From positions 310,001-374,000 of the forward strand of contig NZ_JAKIKY010000003.1 in assembly GCF_023349185.1 (NCBI RefSeq): a stretch of 64,000 nt of DNA. The letters are read 5' to 3'. The stretch is from Shewanella aquimarina (GTDB lineage Bacteria > Pseudomonadota > Gammaproteobacteria > Enterobacterales > Shewanellaceae). A program made the translations under genes and the position numbers. Of this stretch, positions 46,708 through 55,841 are shown in pieces (the first letter of the stretch is position 1; every line of letters begins with the position of its first letter). Below the pieces are notes generated by a model, which saw nothing but the letters and a program-made list of their open reading frames with translations, was not told where the DNA came from and did not search any database.

Positions 46708-46844
46708 AAACAGACAGGCGTGAAGCACCTTCTAGGCACCTAGGGTAAAGACAAATAAAAACATATAGTTAATCTGATTTTGACAGGCTATTTTGTGACC
46801 TTGCGCACCCCAAATGGCGGCCTTTATGAGGCTTGGGTCACTTT

Positions 46845-46858
46845 TGAATACGTATGCA
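46845..46858. promoter_or_regulatory. LacI-type operator 2 of the mal region (MalR candidate)
   Basis: TGAATACGTATGCA, identical to operator 1 except one base in the left arm. It lies about 180 bases before the TonB receptor ATG. Two operators suggest either one per promoter or looping repression. Confidence 0.65.
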
Positions 46859-47035
46859 TAATATTGTGACCGCGACGAATGCGAGAGTAGTATCGGGTCT
46901 GCTACATAACAACTTAGAAACAAGTACAATAACAAGCACTCTCATTCACCTATATAGCTGTGAACAAGGGTCCCCCCTTAATTTCACACACAAGAAGTAA
47001 TACAGAATGAATAGAGTGAAAAAAGGGGAAGATGG

Positions 47036-49765
47036 ATGTTTCAATTTAAACCTAACCTACTCACGCTAGCCCTGCTTACCGCCGGTGTCAGTGTGCAGGG
47101 TTTTGCAGCAGACGCGGTAGAGACAGAAGACCAAGCGCAAGCCCAGCAGTCGATCGAAGTGATTGAAGTCACCGGGATCCGTCGCAGCTTGCAAGAGTCT
47201 CAATCACTCAAGATGTCCTCATCATCTGTGGTCGAAGCCATTTCGGCCGAAGACATAGGTAAGTTGCCAGACGTGAGTATCGCCGAGTCGTTAGCTCGCC
47301 TGCCGGGTGTTGCCGCGCAGCGTCTCGATGGCCGCGCGAACGTGATTTCGATTCGTGGTCTGGGCCCAGACTTTACGACCGCCACCTTAAACGGCCGCGA
47401 ACAGGCCTCGGTTAACGACAACCGTGGTGTTGAGTTCGACCAATACCCTTCTGAGCTGCTAAACCGCGTTGTGGTTTACAAGACGCCAGATGCCTCTGTG
47501 ATGGCACAAGCCATTGGCGGTACCGTCGATATGCAGACCATTAGCCCCCTAATTCATGGTGAACAGACAGTAGCTGTCTCACTTCGCGGTGAAATGAACG
47601 ATCTTGGTGCACTTAACAGCGACTCAACCGACAAGGGATATCGCAGCAGCATCTCATACATCGACCAATTCGCCGACGAAACCATAGGTATTGCACTGGG
47701 TTACGCCCGTATGCAGTCGCCTAACCAGGAAGAGCGCTGGCAAGCCTGGGGTTACCCCGAGCTAGACTATGATGCTAATAATCCAAAGGTACTCGGTGGT
47801 GCCAAGCCCTTCGTTCGTTCGAGCGAACTTGAGCGCGACGGCGTACTAGCTGTGTTCGAGTATCAGCCAAACGACAGCTTTAAGTCTGTTATCGACCTCT
47901 ACTACACCAAGTTTAAAGATGAACAGCGTCTTCGCGGCATCGAGATCCCAGGTCAATGGGGTGGCGGCTGGGCAAACTCAGGCATCACTGCCCTGGAAAC
48001 CCAAGACGGTCTGGTAACCAAAGGGGTGATCAACGACGCTGCCGTTATCGTACGTAACGACATCAACGTGCGTGACGCCGAATCACTGTCGATTGGTTGG
48101 AACAACAAATATGCCATCAACGATAACTGGAATATCGAAGCCGATGTCGCCCTTTCAAAGGCGAGCCGTACCGACCTGGGTATGGAAAGTTATGCCGGTA
48201 CTGGCCGCGGTAACGGCAACGGTGCCACCGACAGCTTAGGTTTCGAATATGACGGCCAGGGCGGATACGACTTCACCCATAACCTGGACTACGAAGATCC
48301 CGATCTGATCAAGCTAGGCGGTGCCTTTAGCTGGGGCGATCCAATGGGCCCTAGCAGCCAAGACGGCTTCATCAACAAGCCAGAGATTGAAGATGAGCTT
48401 AAGTCACTGCGCCTTGCGGCTGAGTATATCTTCGATGACGGCGCTATCAGCAGCATCCAATTTGGTGTGAATCGCACCGACCGTGAAAAGAGCAAGCGCG
48501 ACAACGGCTACTATCTGACACTTAAAGGCTACCCAGATATGCTGACCGTGCCAGAAAAGTACCTGTTAGACCCAACGTCACTGGACTTCTTCGGTATGGG
48601 CGACATGCTGAGCTACGACTCACTCGCCTTCTACAACGATGGTAACTATATAGAAACCAACGCAGATTCGGTCGATCTGAGCCGCGCCACCAACTCATGG
48701 GATGTATCTGAAGAGGTGACTACGGCATTCGTTAAGGTAAACCTTGAGACAGATCTTTATGATATCCCTGTCACGGGTAATATCGGCCTGCAGGCTGTGC
48801 ACACAGACCAAAGCTCAGATGGCACGGTCGCAACAGTCGACAGTGGCTCGGTAGTCAAGACACCTATTACTGCCGGTGACACATACACAGAATGGCTGCC
48901 TAGCATCAACCTTGGCTTTGAAGTCGCCGAAGGTCAGATGGTTCGCGTCGCCGCTGCACGTACCCTTACCCGTGCACGCATGGATAAGATGAATGCCAAC
49001 GTTAACTTCAGCTATAACGCCAATCCAACAGATGGTGTTAACTGGTCCGGTGGTGCAGGTAACCCTTATCTGCGTCCTTGGTTGGCCCGTCAGTACGATA
49101 TCAGCTACGAGAACTACTTCAGCGATCAAGGCTACTTCGCCCTGGCTGTGTTCTACAAGGATCTGGAAAACTATATCTATGATCAGCAATCCAACTTCAA
49201 CTTTGGTGAGCTGTTCCCTGAGCAACCTGGTAATCCTATCGGTAACGTGACTCAGCCACAGAATGGTCAAGGCGGTTACGTACAGGGTATCGAAGCCTCA
49301 CTATCACTGGATTTCGGTCTATTCGCCGACAGCTTGGAAGGTTTCGGTACCATCCTAAGCGGTACCTACAACGATAGCGAAGTGAAAGAAACGCCAGACA
49401 GCGAGCCAACAACGCTACCGGGTCTGTCTGAGAAGACCTTTAACGCCACGGTTTACTACGAAAACGCAGGCTTCAGTGCTCGCGTCAGCTCTCGCTACCG
49501 TAGCGACTTCCTGGGTGAAGTCACGAAGATCAGCCTGCAGCGTGAAAACGTGAACATCAAGGCGGAGACGGTTGTCGACGCGCAGATTGGTTATGACTTC
49601 TCTGAGAGTGGAATTGACGCCCTTTACGGTCTGTCGGTGCTCTTCCAGGTAAACAACCTGACCAACGAGCCATTCACCTCTTACTTTGGTGATGACAAGC
49701 GTGAAGTACGCGACTTCCAAAACTATGGTCGCAACTATATGTTAGGTTTGAACTACAAGTTCTAA
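47036..49765 (+). CDS. TonB-dependent receptor for maltodextrins
   Basis: 909 residues. Signal peptide to about residue 24, then a TonB-box-like 'IEVIEVTGIRRS', plug domain ('VVEAISAEDIGKLPDVSIAESLARLPGV' and 'ISIRGLGPDFTTATLNGRE') and a 22-strand barrel ending in 'LGLNYKF' with terminal Phe. It belongs to the large Alteromonadales carbohydrate-uptake class. Context (two amylases, operators, alpha-glucosidase) indicates maltodextrin as ligand. AGGGGAA lies just before the ATG. A terminator follows, so the halogenase-amylase genes need read-through or their own promoter. Confidence 0.92.
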   Translation: MFQFKPNLLTLALLTAGVSVQGFAADAVETEDQAQAQQSIEVIEVTGIRRSLQESQSLKMSSSSVVEAISAEDIGKLPDVSIAESLARLPGVAAQRLDGRANVISIRGLGPDFTTATLNGREQASVNDNRGVEFDQYPSELLNRVVVYKTPDASVMAQAIGGTVDMQTISPLIHGEQTVAVSLRGEMNDLGALNSDSTDKGYRSSISYIDQFADETIGIALGYARMQSPNQEERWQAWGYPELDYDANNPKVLGGAKPFVRSSELERDGVLAVFEYQPNDSFKSVIDLYYTKFKDEQRLRGIEIPGQWGGGWANSGITALETQDGLVTKGVINDAAVIVRNDINVRDAESLSIGWNNKYAINDNWNIEADVALSKASRTDLGMESYAGTGRGNGNGATDSLGFEYDGQGGYDFTHNLDYEDPDLIKLGGAFSWGDPMGPSSQDGFINKPEIEDELKSLRLAAEYIFDDGAISSIQFGVNRTDREKSKRDNGYYLTLKGYPDMLTVPEKYLLDPTSLDFFGMGDMLSYDSLAFYNDGNYIETNADSVDLSRATNSWDVSEEVTTAFVKVNLETDLYDIPVTGNIGLQAVHTDQSSDGTVATVDSGSVVKTPITAGDTYTEWLPSINLGFEVAEGQMVRVAAARTLTRARMDKMNANVNFSYNANPTDGVNWSGGAGNPYLRPWLARQYDISYENYFSDQGYFALAVFYKDLENYIYDQQSNFNFGELFPEQPGNPIGNVTQPQNGQGGYVQGIEASLSLDFGLFADSLEGFGTILSGTYNDSEVKETPDSEPTTLPGLSEKTFNATVYYENAGFSARVSSRYRSDFLGEVTKISLQRENVNIKAETVVDAQIGYDFSESGIDALYGLSVLFQVNNLTNEPFTSYFGDDKREVRDFQNYGRNYMLGLNYKF

Positions 49766-49783
49766 GCTAACACGCCTGTAAAT

Positions 49784-49818
49784 TAGCCTCTGTAACCCAG
49801 TTACGGGGGCTTTTTTTT
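49784..49818 (+). terminator. Intrinsic terminator after the TonB receptor
   Basis: GCCTCTGTAAC / GTTACGGGGGC stem with CCA loop, one wobble and one mismatch, then eight T. Confidence 0.8.
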
Positions 49819-49904
49819 AAGGTGGCTATTATTTTTAGATCCTAGTTTTTAAAGCGCAAGTTTTTAAGGCATAAGTTTTTAAGCTGTAAGTTAAGGAGCG
49901 AGCC

Positions 49905-51407
49905 ATGACATCAGAGATTAAACACCTGGTCATCGTAGGTGGCGGCAGCGCAGGTTGGATGGCGGCGGCCATGCTTAGTCGCATGATGGGCCGGCAACTT
50001 AAGATCACCCTGGTCGAGTCAGATCAAATCGCCACCGTCGGTGTTGGCGAAGCCAGCATCCCCCCTCTGCAGCTCTTCAACCGCGCATTAGGCATTAACG
50101 AACACGACTTTCTTAGGGCGACTCAGGGCACCTACAAGCTGGGGATCGAATTTGAGCATTGGCTCAAACAGGATCAGGCGTACATGCACGCCTTCGGCAC
50201 CCAGGGCAAAGATCTTGCACTCACCCCCTTTCGCCACCTCTGGCTAAAGTCGAAGCCGGAGTCGGCAAGTGACTATTGGCGATACTCCCTTAACTATCAG
50301 GCTGCTAAGGCCAATCGGTTTCAATCCTTAGCTCAACTTCCAGGCACAGATCTTCCTGGGATCAATCATGCTTACCATTTCGATGCAGGCCTCTATGGTA
50401 AGCTGCTAGCACACTACAGCCAGCAAAACGGCGTTAACCGTAAAGAAGGCAAGATAACCCGAGTCCTATTAGATAGCGACAGCGGTGATATCGACTGTCT
50501 CGAACTCGAAAACGGCGAGAGGATCAGAGGCGATCTCTATCTGGATTGCTCGGGATTTCACGGCCTCCTCATCAAACAGGCGCTTAATGTCGAGTATCTG
50601 GATTACCGCCAATGGCTCTTGTGTGACCGCGCCATCGCCATGCCGACGATGGCAACTCGGCCAAGGCGCCCCTATACCCGCGCCTGCGCCCATAAGGCCG
50701 GCTGGTGCTGGCAGATCCCGCTGCAACACAGAACCGGTAATGGCATCGTCTACTCGAGCCAATACATGAATGACGATGAGGCCTTATCACTGCTGGAAAA
50801 GCATGTAGATGGCGCGCCCATTGGCGAGCCGAGAAAGATTCAGTTCATCCCGGGACGCGTCGCCAACCAGTGGCATAAAAACTGTGTCTCACTGGGACTC
50901 TCAAGCGGCTTCTTAGAACCTCTGGAGTCCACCAGTCTGCATCTCATTCAAAGCGGTATCATACGCCTGTTAAAGCTTTTCCCTAACCTGCTGAATATGG
51001 ATGCACTAAGGGACGAATATAACCGCCAATCGGCTGAAGAGTTTGAACAGATCCGAGACTTCATTATCTTACATTACAAATTAAATCAGAGAGATAATGA
51101 CAAATTCTGGCAACATTGCCGCGAGATGTCGGTACCTGATACCTTAACCGCCAAGATGGCATTATTCTCCGCCTCGGGTGTGATAAATTGCCCTCAGGAA
51201 TCCCTCTTTAGCGAAAATGCCTGGACCCAGGTGATGCTGGGGCAAGGACTCATGCCTGCGAGTGCCCATCCCCTCGCTAGCGCACTAACAACAGAGCAAA
51301 CCACAGAACTACTCCATAATCTAAACAGAATCATCACCAAGACGACTGACGCCATGGCGAGTCATGATGACTACCTCAAACAACACTGCGCCGCGCAGTC
51401 AGAGTAA
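49905..51407 (+). CDS. Tryptophan-halogenase-like flavoprotein of the mal cluster
   Basis: 500 residues of the flavin-dependent halogenase family. FAD motif 'VGGGSAGWMAAAML' at 11-24, the lysine that forms chloramine in true halogenases in 'TQGTYKLGIEF' near 79, and the WxWxIP signature as 'GWCWQIP' near 266. Both catalytic landmarks are intact. Homologues beside TonB receptors in Alteromonadales have no proven substrate. AAGGAG precedes the ATG; a 15-base gap to the next amylase gene implies co-transcription. Confidence 0.88.
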   Translation: MTSEIKHLVIVGGGSAGWMAAAMLSRMMGRQLKITLVESDQIATVGVGEASIPPLQLFNRALGINEHDFLRATQGTYKLGIEFEHWLKQDQAYMHAFGTQGKDLALTPFRHLWLKSKPESASDYWRYSLNYQAAKANRFQSLAQLPGTDLPGINHAYHFDAGLYGKLLAHYSQQNGVNRKEGKITRVLLDSDSGDIDCLELENGERIRGDLYLDCSGFHGLLIKQALNVEYLDYRQWLLCDRAIAMPTMATRPRRPYTRACAHKAGWCWQIPLQHRTGNGIVYSSQYMNDDEALSLLEKHVDGAPIGEPRKIQFIPGRVANQWHKNCVSLGLSSGFLEPLESTSLHLIQSGIIRLLKLFPNLLNMDALRDEYNRQSAEEFEQIRDFIILHYKLNQRDNDKFWQHCREMSVPDTLTAKMALFSASGVINCPQESLFSENAWTQVMLGQGLMPASAHPLASALTTEQTTELLHNLNRIITKTTDAMASHDDYLKQHCAAQSE

Positions 51408-51421
51408 AAAAGGATAACCAG

Positions 51422-53377
51422 ATGAAACGCTCTTACCTCTCTCGAAGCATAGCCTTAGGTACTTTCGGTGCGTTAGGTGCTTTAGGTGCTGTCATAGCAC
51501 TGGGCGGCACCACTTTTTCAGCTCAGGCCCAGGCCACCAACGACAATGCATCTCTTCGTATCGAGCCGCTAAACTGGTGGGCGGGCATGCACCACAGCCA
51601 GCTGCAACTCATGGTTCACGGCAAAGATATCGCCAAGGCCAAGGTCAGCATTAAGGCTGACGGCGTGACCCTTAAAGGCGTTGAAACCACTGAGAACCCC
51701 AACTACCTGTTTGTAAACCTGGACACCCAAGGCGCCAAGGCGCAGACCCTTGAGCTCACTTTCAAGCAAACCGATCGTGAGGCGATGCATGTTAGCTATG
51801 AGCTACTCAAGCGCGATAACGGCAGCGCGGCGCGCCAGGGATTTGGCAACCAGGATGTCATTTATCTCATCACGCCGGATCGCTTCGCCAACGGCGATCC
51901 CGGTAACGACAACCAGAGCGACATGCTAGAGCATGCCGACCGCAGCAATCCCGGCGGTCGCCATGGCGGTGATATTCAGGGGATCATCAACAGTCTGGAC
52001 TATCTGGCCGATCTCGGCGTGACTCAGCTGTGGATCAACCCGCTCACCGAAAACAATATGGCCGAGTACTCCTATCACGGCTACTCGGTTACCGACCATT
52101 ACCGTATCGATCCCCGATTTGGCAGCAACCAGGATTACCGTCAGCTTGCCGTGAAGGCCAAGGAGCATGGCATCGGCATCATCGCCGATGTGGTGGTCAA
52201 TCATATCGGTGCCAATCACTGGTGGATGCAGGATCTACCGAGCCAGGACTGGCTTAATCTTGCCCCGGCAACCGAGAAAGATCAGACGCCTAAGCCTATC
52301 TTTACCAGCCACAGACGCACCACGATGCAAGACCCCTATGCTAGCGAGCAAGACAAGCAAGACTTCAGTCATGGCTGGTTTGTCGAGTCGATGCCGGACC
52401 TAAACCAGCAGCAGCCACTGCTTGCCAACTACCTAATCCAAAACAGCATCTGGTGGGTTGAATATGCCCAGCTCAGCGGCATTCGCGAAGACACCTACTC
52501 CTATGCCGATAAGGACTTCCTGGTCAATTGGACCAAGGCTATCATGGCCGAATACCCTAAGTTCAATATCGTCGGTGAAGAGTGGACAGGTAACCCCATC
52601 ACAGTGGCCTACTGGCAGAAAGACAAGGTAAACAAGGATGGCTACCGATCGGCGCTGCCGAGTCTGATGGACTTCCCCCTCTACGAGACCCTATTAAAGG
52701 CCCTGAGTGAGGAAGAGAGCTGGAGTGATGGGCTAATCCGCCTGTTCGAGTTTTTGGGGAACGACATGGTCTATGCCGACCCGACACAACTGGTACTTTT
52801 CGAGGGCAACCACGACACCAACAGGATCTATAGCCTGCTGGGTGACAACCTGGCACTGACTAAGATGGCGCTGGCCTATGTGCTGACCAGTAACCGCATA
52901 CCACAGATCTTCTATGGCTCAGAAATTTTGATGCAAAGTCCAACCAAAGATCGTAATGACGGTATTACTCGCTCTGATTTCCCTGGCGGATGGGAGGGTG
53001 ATGCCATCTCCGTTTTTGATAACAAGGGGCTAAATGCGGATCAAGCATCCATGCTGAGCTTTACCCGTACCTTGCTCAACTTCCGTAAGACGGCGAGCTA
53101 TATCCACAATGGCGGCCTTCGCCACTATGTGCCTGAAGATGGCGTTTACGTGCAGATGCGCTGTAGTCAGCAAGATTGCGACGACAAGGCGCGTCTCATG
53201 ACCATCTTCAACAAGAACGACAAGCCGGTCGAACTGTCACTCGAGCGCTATCGCGATCTGCTGGGCAATGTCCGCAAGGCGCGCAATGTGATAACAGGCG
53301 AAAGCGTGATACTTGATGAAACCCTCTCCCTCAAGGAGCAAGGCGTTACCCTGCTAGCCATCGAGGAAGCCAATTGA
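51422..53377 (+). CDS. Exported GH13 cyclomaltodextrinase/neopullulanase-type amylase
   Basis: 651 residues: signal peptide to about residue 37, a Cyc-maltodext_N-like beta domain (about 43-135, 'IEPLNWWAGMHHSQLQLMVHG'), the catalytic barrel ('VIYLITPDRFANGDPGND') and a C-terminal beta domain. Nucleophile Asp in 'GIREDTYSY' near 360, acid Glu in 'VGEEWTGN' near 388, third Asp in 'EGNHDTNR' near 463. It is similar in layout to Bacteroides SusA. It likely trims imported maltodextrins in the periplasm. AAGGA precedes the ATG. Confidence 0.92.
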   Translation: MKRSYLSRSIALGTFGALGALGAVIALGGTTFSAQAQATNDNASLRIEPLNWWAGMHHSQLQLMVHGKDIAKAKVSIKADGVTLKGVETTENPNYLFVNLDTQGAKAQTLELTFKQTDREAMHVSYELLKRDNGSAARQGFGNQDVIYLITPDRFANGDPGNDNQSDMLEHADRSNPGGRHGGDIQGIINSLDYLADLGVTQLWINPLTENNMAEYSYHGYSVTDHYRIDPRFGSNQDYRQLAVKAKEHGIGIIADVVVNHIGANHWWMQDLPSQDWLNLAPATEKDQTPKPIFTSHRRTTMQDPYASEQDKQDFSHGWFVESMPDLNQQQPLLANYLIQNSIWWVEYAQLSGIREDTYSYADKDFLVNWTKAIMAEYPKFNIVGEEWTGNPITVAYWQKDKVNKDGYRSALPSLMDFPLYETLLKALSEEESWSDGLIRLFEFLGNDMVYADPTQLVLFEGNHDTNRIYSLLGDNLALTKMALAYVLTSNRIPQIFYGSEILMQSPTKDRNDGITRSDFPGGWEGDAISVFDNKGLNADQASMLSFTRTLLNFRKTASYIHNGGLRHYVPEDGVYVQMRCSQQDCDDKARLMTIFNKNDKPVELSLERYRDLLGNVRKARNVITGESVILDETLSLKEQGVTLLAIEEAN

Positions 53378-55380
53378 TGCTAAAAGCAAAATCAGTACGA
53401 CCTATGGGCGCTCGCCCAGCACGTCAGGGGCTTAAGACCTTAGACCCCATGGCTCGCTTAGCCGCCATTAGCGGTTTTACCCTGCTGCTATCGGCGCAGG
53501 CCATCGCCTTGCCGCAGATGGAGATTCGCTCCAGCGCGCACCAGCACGAAGATGCCGCAAATGAAGTGAGCCAAGCGCAAGTTGCAAGCGTAGATAAACC
53601 CGTTATCTATCAGGTGTTCACCCGCTTATTTGGTAACACCCAGACCGCCAATATCCCCTGGGGCACCAAGGCGCAAAATGGCGTAGGTAAATTCAGCGAC
53701 TTTACGCCTAAGGCGCTCGAAAGCATCAAGTCCCTCGGCGTCAGCCATATCTGGTATACCGGGGTTCCTCACCACGCGCTGGTGGGCGACTATCGGGCCT
53801 ATGGCATAGGATTGGACGATCCCGATGTGGTCAAGGGCCGTGCGGGCTCCCCCTATGCGGTGAAAGATTACTATAACGTCAACCCGGATCTGGCAGACGA
53901 TCCCGCCAAGCGCCTTGAGGAGTTCGAGGCGTTGATCGCCCGCACCCATGCCGCCGGGATGAAGGTCGTGATAGACATAGTCCCCAACCATGTGGCACGC
54001 GGCTATCACTCGCTTTCGGCCCCGCAAGGAGTGAGCGACTTCGGCGCTGATGACAACACTCGGCTAGCCTACGCCAGAGACAACGACTTCTATTATGTGG
54101 TGGGCACCCCCTTCGAGGTGCCAGATCTTAGCCAGGACCTCAAGCCCCTCGGCGGCGAGGCCCATCCCCTCGTCGATGGCAAGTTCGAGGAGTTCCCCGC
54201 CAAATGGACGGGTAATGGCGCCCGCGCGGCAAAGCCAGATCAGAACGACTGGTATGAGACGGTCAAGATCAACTATGGCATCAAGCCAGATGGCAGCATA
54301 GATCATCCTCAGTTGCCTAAGGGCTTTGACAGCAAATCTGTTGCCGAGCATTACGCCTTCTGGCAACAGGTGCCCAAGGAAAACATCCCCAGTTCCTGGC
54401 ATAAGTTCAACCAGATTGCCCAGTACTGGCTAGCCATGGGCGTAGACGGTTTTCGCTATGACATGGCCGAGATGGTGCCCGTCGCCTTCTGGAGTTACTT
54501 AAACAGCAATATCAAACAGACGAATCCAGATGCCCTGCTGCTCGCCGAGGTCTATACCCCAAGTCGCTACCGTGACTACATTAACCTTGGCAAGATGGAC
54601 TACCTCTACGACAAGGTGGGACTCTACGACAGCCTCAAGGCGATCATCCAGGGTAAGGCGGGGACACCAGCGATCGAGCGCGATCGCAAAAGCGTTGCAG
54701 ACATCGCCGGGCACATGCTGCATTTTCTGGAGAACCACGACGAGCAGCGTATCGCCAGCCCTGAATTTGCCGGTGACCCTCAAAGCGCCCTGCCCGCCAT
54801 GGTGATCTCCACCACGCTAAGTCAGGCGCCCACCCTGCTCTATTTCGGTCAGGAGGTCGGCGAAGATGGCAGCGAAGACGCTGGCTTTGGTAAACCCAGC
54901 CGCACCAGCATCTTCGATTATATCGGCGTGCCGGCCCACCAGCGCTTTATGAACATGGGTAAATTTGACGGCGGTCAGTCTTCAAAAGAGGAGCTGAGTC
55001 TGCGAGCCTATTACGCCAAGCTGTTAAACCTCAGCCACAGCCTGAGCGCCCTAAGCGGCGAATATGGCGATCTGCACAGGGCGAATATCGATCAAGATAA
55101 GGGCTATGATGCAAACCTATTTGCCTTCAGCCGCTTCGACGACAAGCAGAGGCTCATCATCGTCAGCAACTTCGCTAAAGACAAGGCAAAGCAACTCACC
55201 CTAGAGCTGCCCCCGGCCTTAGTTAAACGCTGGCAACTCGCACCGGGCACTTACCCGCTAAAAGAGATGCTAAGTGATGAGAACGCAACAACGCCATTGA
55301 CCCTAACGACGAAGGGAGGCCAGGTCACACTCGACCTGGCGCCACTTGAATCTAAAGTGCTCGTCGTAGGAGAGAAATAA
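53377..55380 (+). CDS. Exported GH13 alpha-amylase
   Basis: 667 residues starting at an ATG that shares one base with the previous stop (TGATG), so translation is coupled. A basic N-terminus is followed by a hydrophobic export segment ('LAAISGFTLLLSAQAIALP', about 27-45). Catalytic barrel: 'VIYQVFTRLFGN', 'VVIDIVPNHV', nucleophile Asp in 'GVDGFRYDMAEMV', acid Glu in 'LLLAEVYTPS', third Asp in 'LENHDEQR'. The C-terminal beta domain is short. It works with the upstream SusA-like enzyme. A hairpin terminator follows. Confidence 0.92.
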   Translation: MLKAKSVRPMGARPARQGLKTLDPMARLAAISGFTLLLSAQAIALPQMEIRSSAHQHEDAANEVSQAQVASVDKPVIYQVFTRLFGNTQTANIPWGTKAQNGVGKFSDFTPKALESIKSLGVSHIWYTGVPHHALVGDYRAYGIGLDDPDVVKGRAGSPYAVKDYYNVNPDLADDPAKRLEEFEALIARTHAAGMKVVIDIVPNHVARGYHSLSAPQGVSDFGADDNTRLAYARDNDFYYVVGTPFEVPDLSQDLKPLGGEAHPLVDGKFEEFPAKWTGNGARAAKPDQNDWYETVKINYGIKPDGSIDHPQLPKGFDSKSVAEHYAFWQQVPKENIPSSWHKFNQIAQYWLAMGVDGFRYDMAEMVPVAFWSYLNSNIKQTNPDALLLAEVYTPSRYRDYINLGKMDYLYDKVGLYDSLKAIIQGKAGTPAIERDRKSVADIAGHMLHFLENHDEQRIASPEFAGDPQSALPAMVISTTLSQAPTLLYFGQEVGEDGSEDAGFGKPSRTSIFDYIGVPAHQRFMNMGKFDGGQSSKEELSLRAYYAKLLNLSHSLSALSGEYGDLHRANIDQDKGYDANLFAFSRFDDKQRLIIVSNFAKDKAKQLTLELPPALVKRWQLAPGTYPLKEMLSDENATTPLTLTTKGGQVTLDLAPLESKVLVVGEK

Positions 55381-55400
55381 GCCCCGTCACTTTAAGATAT

Positions 55401-55446
55401 CAAGCGAGTAGATTGAGCATTAACCAGGCTCAGCCTACTCGCTTTT
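55401..55446 (+). terminator. Terminator after the mal amylase operon
   Basis: AGCGAGTAG...GAGC and GCTC...CTACTCGCT arms with small internal bulges, then a short T-run. It marks the right edge of the mal locus and left edge of the cassette patch. Confidence 0.75.
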
Positions 55447-55488
55447 GATTTCGACTCATCCTGTCAGATTTACCGCCTTACTAAGAGG

Positions 55489-55553
55489 CGCATAAATGAT
55501 TGGCTAAAATCAGCGACGAAGAAGCAAAAGCCAACTCCCTTTTTGTCCTTTTA
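55489..55553 (-). other. Left half of a disrupted attC site
   Basis: GGCGCATAAATG-ATTGGCTAAAATCAGCG matches, with a few changes, the central part of the attC at 59049-59136 (GGCGTATAAATGCTTGGC and TAAAATTAGCG). The ATTGGCT / AGCCAA arms are complementary, as in that site. An R'-like TTTACCGCC lies just to the left. It is cut on the right by the IS110 remnant. Confidence 0.65.
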
Positions 55554-55554
55554 A

Positions 55555-55806
55555 ATGAACCGTGAAAGTGGTTCTTACAAGGGCAAACGCAGGATCCGTG
55601 GTGGTCGTCACAGAATACGCACAGTCATATTTATGGCGATGATGTCAGCCATACAGTGCAATCTTGTTTTTAAGCGCTATTACCTGCGTCTCAAAGCGGC
55701 TGGCAAAATGCCGAAAATAGCACTGATAGCTTGCATCCGAAAGCTCACCGTGATCTTGAATACCATGCTTAAAAGCGAGGAGTTGTGGTGCGCAAAAAAC
55801 GGATAA
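55555..55806 (+). pseudogene. C-terminal remnant of an IS110/IS1111-type transposase
   Basis: About 83 codons with the characteristic C-terminal IS110 (transposase_20 region) pattern: 'NRESGSYKGKRRIRGGRHRIRT' in two parts, 'FMAMMSAIQCN', 'YYLRLKAAGKMPKIALIAC' and 'RKLTVILNTMLKSEELW'. The N-terminal DEDD catalytic part is missing, so it cannot be active. It lies between two attC-like halves, as expected for the IS1111-attC group, which targets attC sites. Confidence 0.85.
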
Positions 55807-55820
55807 ATATATTGACTAAA

Positions 55821-55841
55821 CACCACAGTCACTTGTTAGGA
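55821..55841 (-). other. R''-side half of a disrupted attC
   Basis: GTTAGGA (R'' complement) at 55835-55841 preceded by CACCACAGTCACTT, overlapping the 3' end of the adjacent cassette gene. The rest of the site is displaced by the IS110 remnant. Confidence 0.6.

Larger units (their letters stand above)
46550..47035. promoter_or_regulatory. Shared divergent control region of the maltodextrin regulon
   Basis: 486 bases without a gene between alpha-glucosidase (leftward) and the TonB receptor (rightward). It holds two related palindromic operators 151 bases apart, a degenerate GCATACGT half-site near 46658, and two TTTTGTGACC/ATTGTGACC stretches that could be CRP half-sites. No regulator gene is present here. 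Confidence 0.7.
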
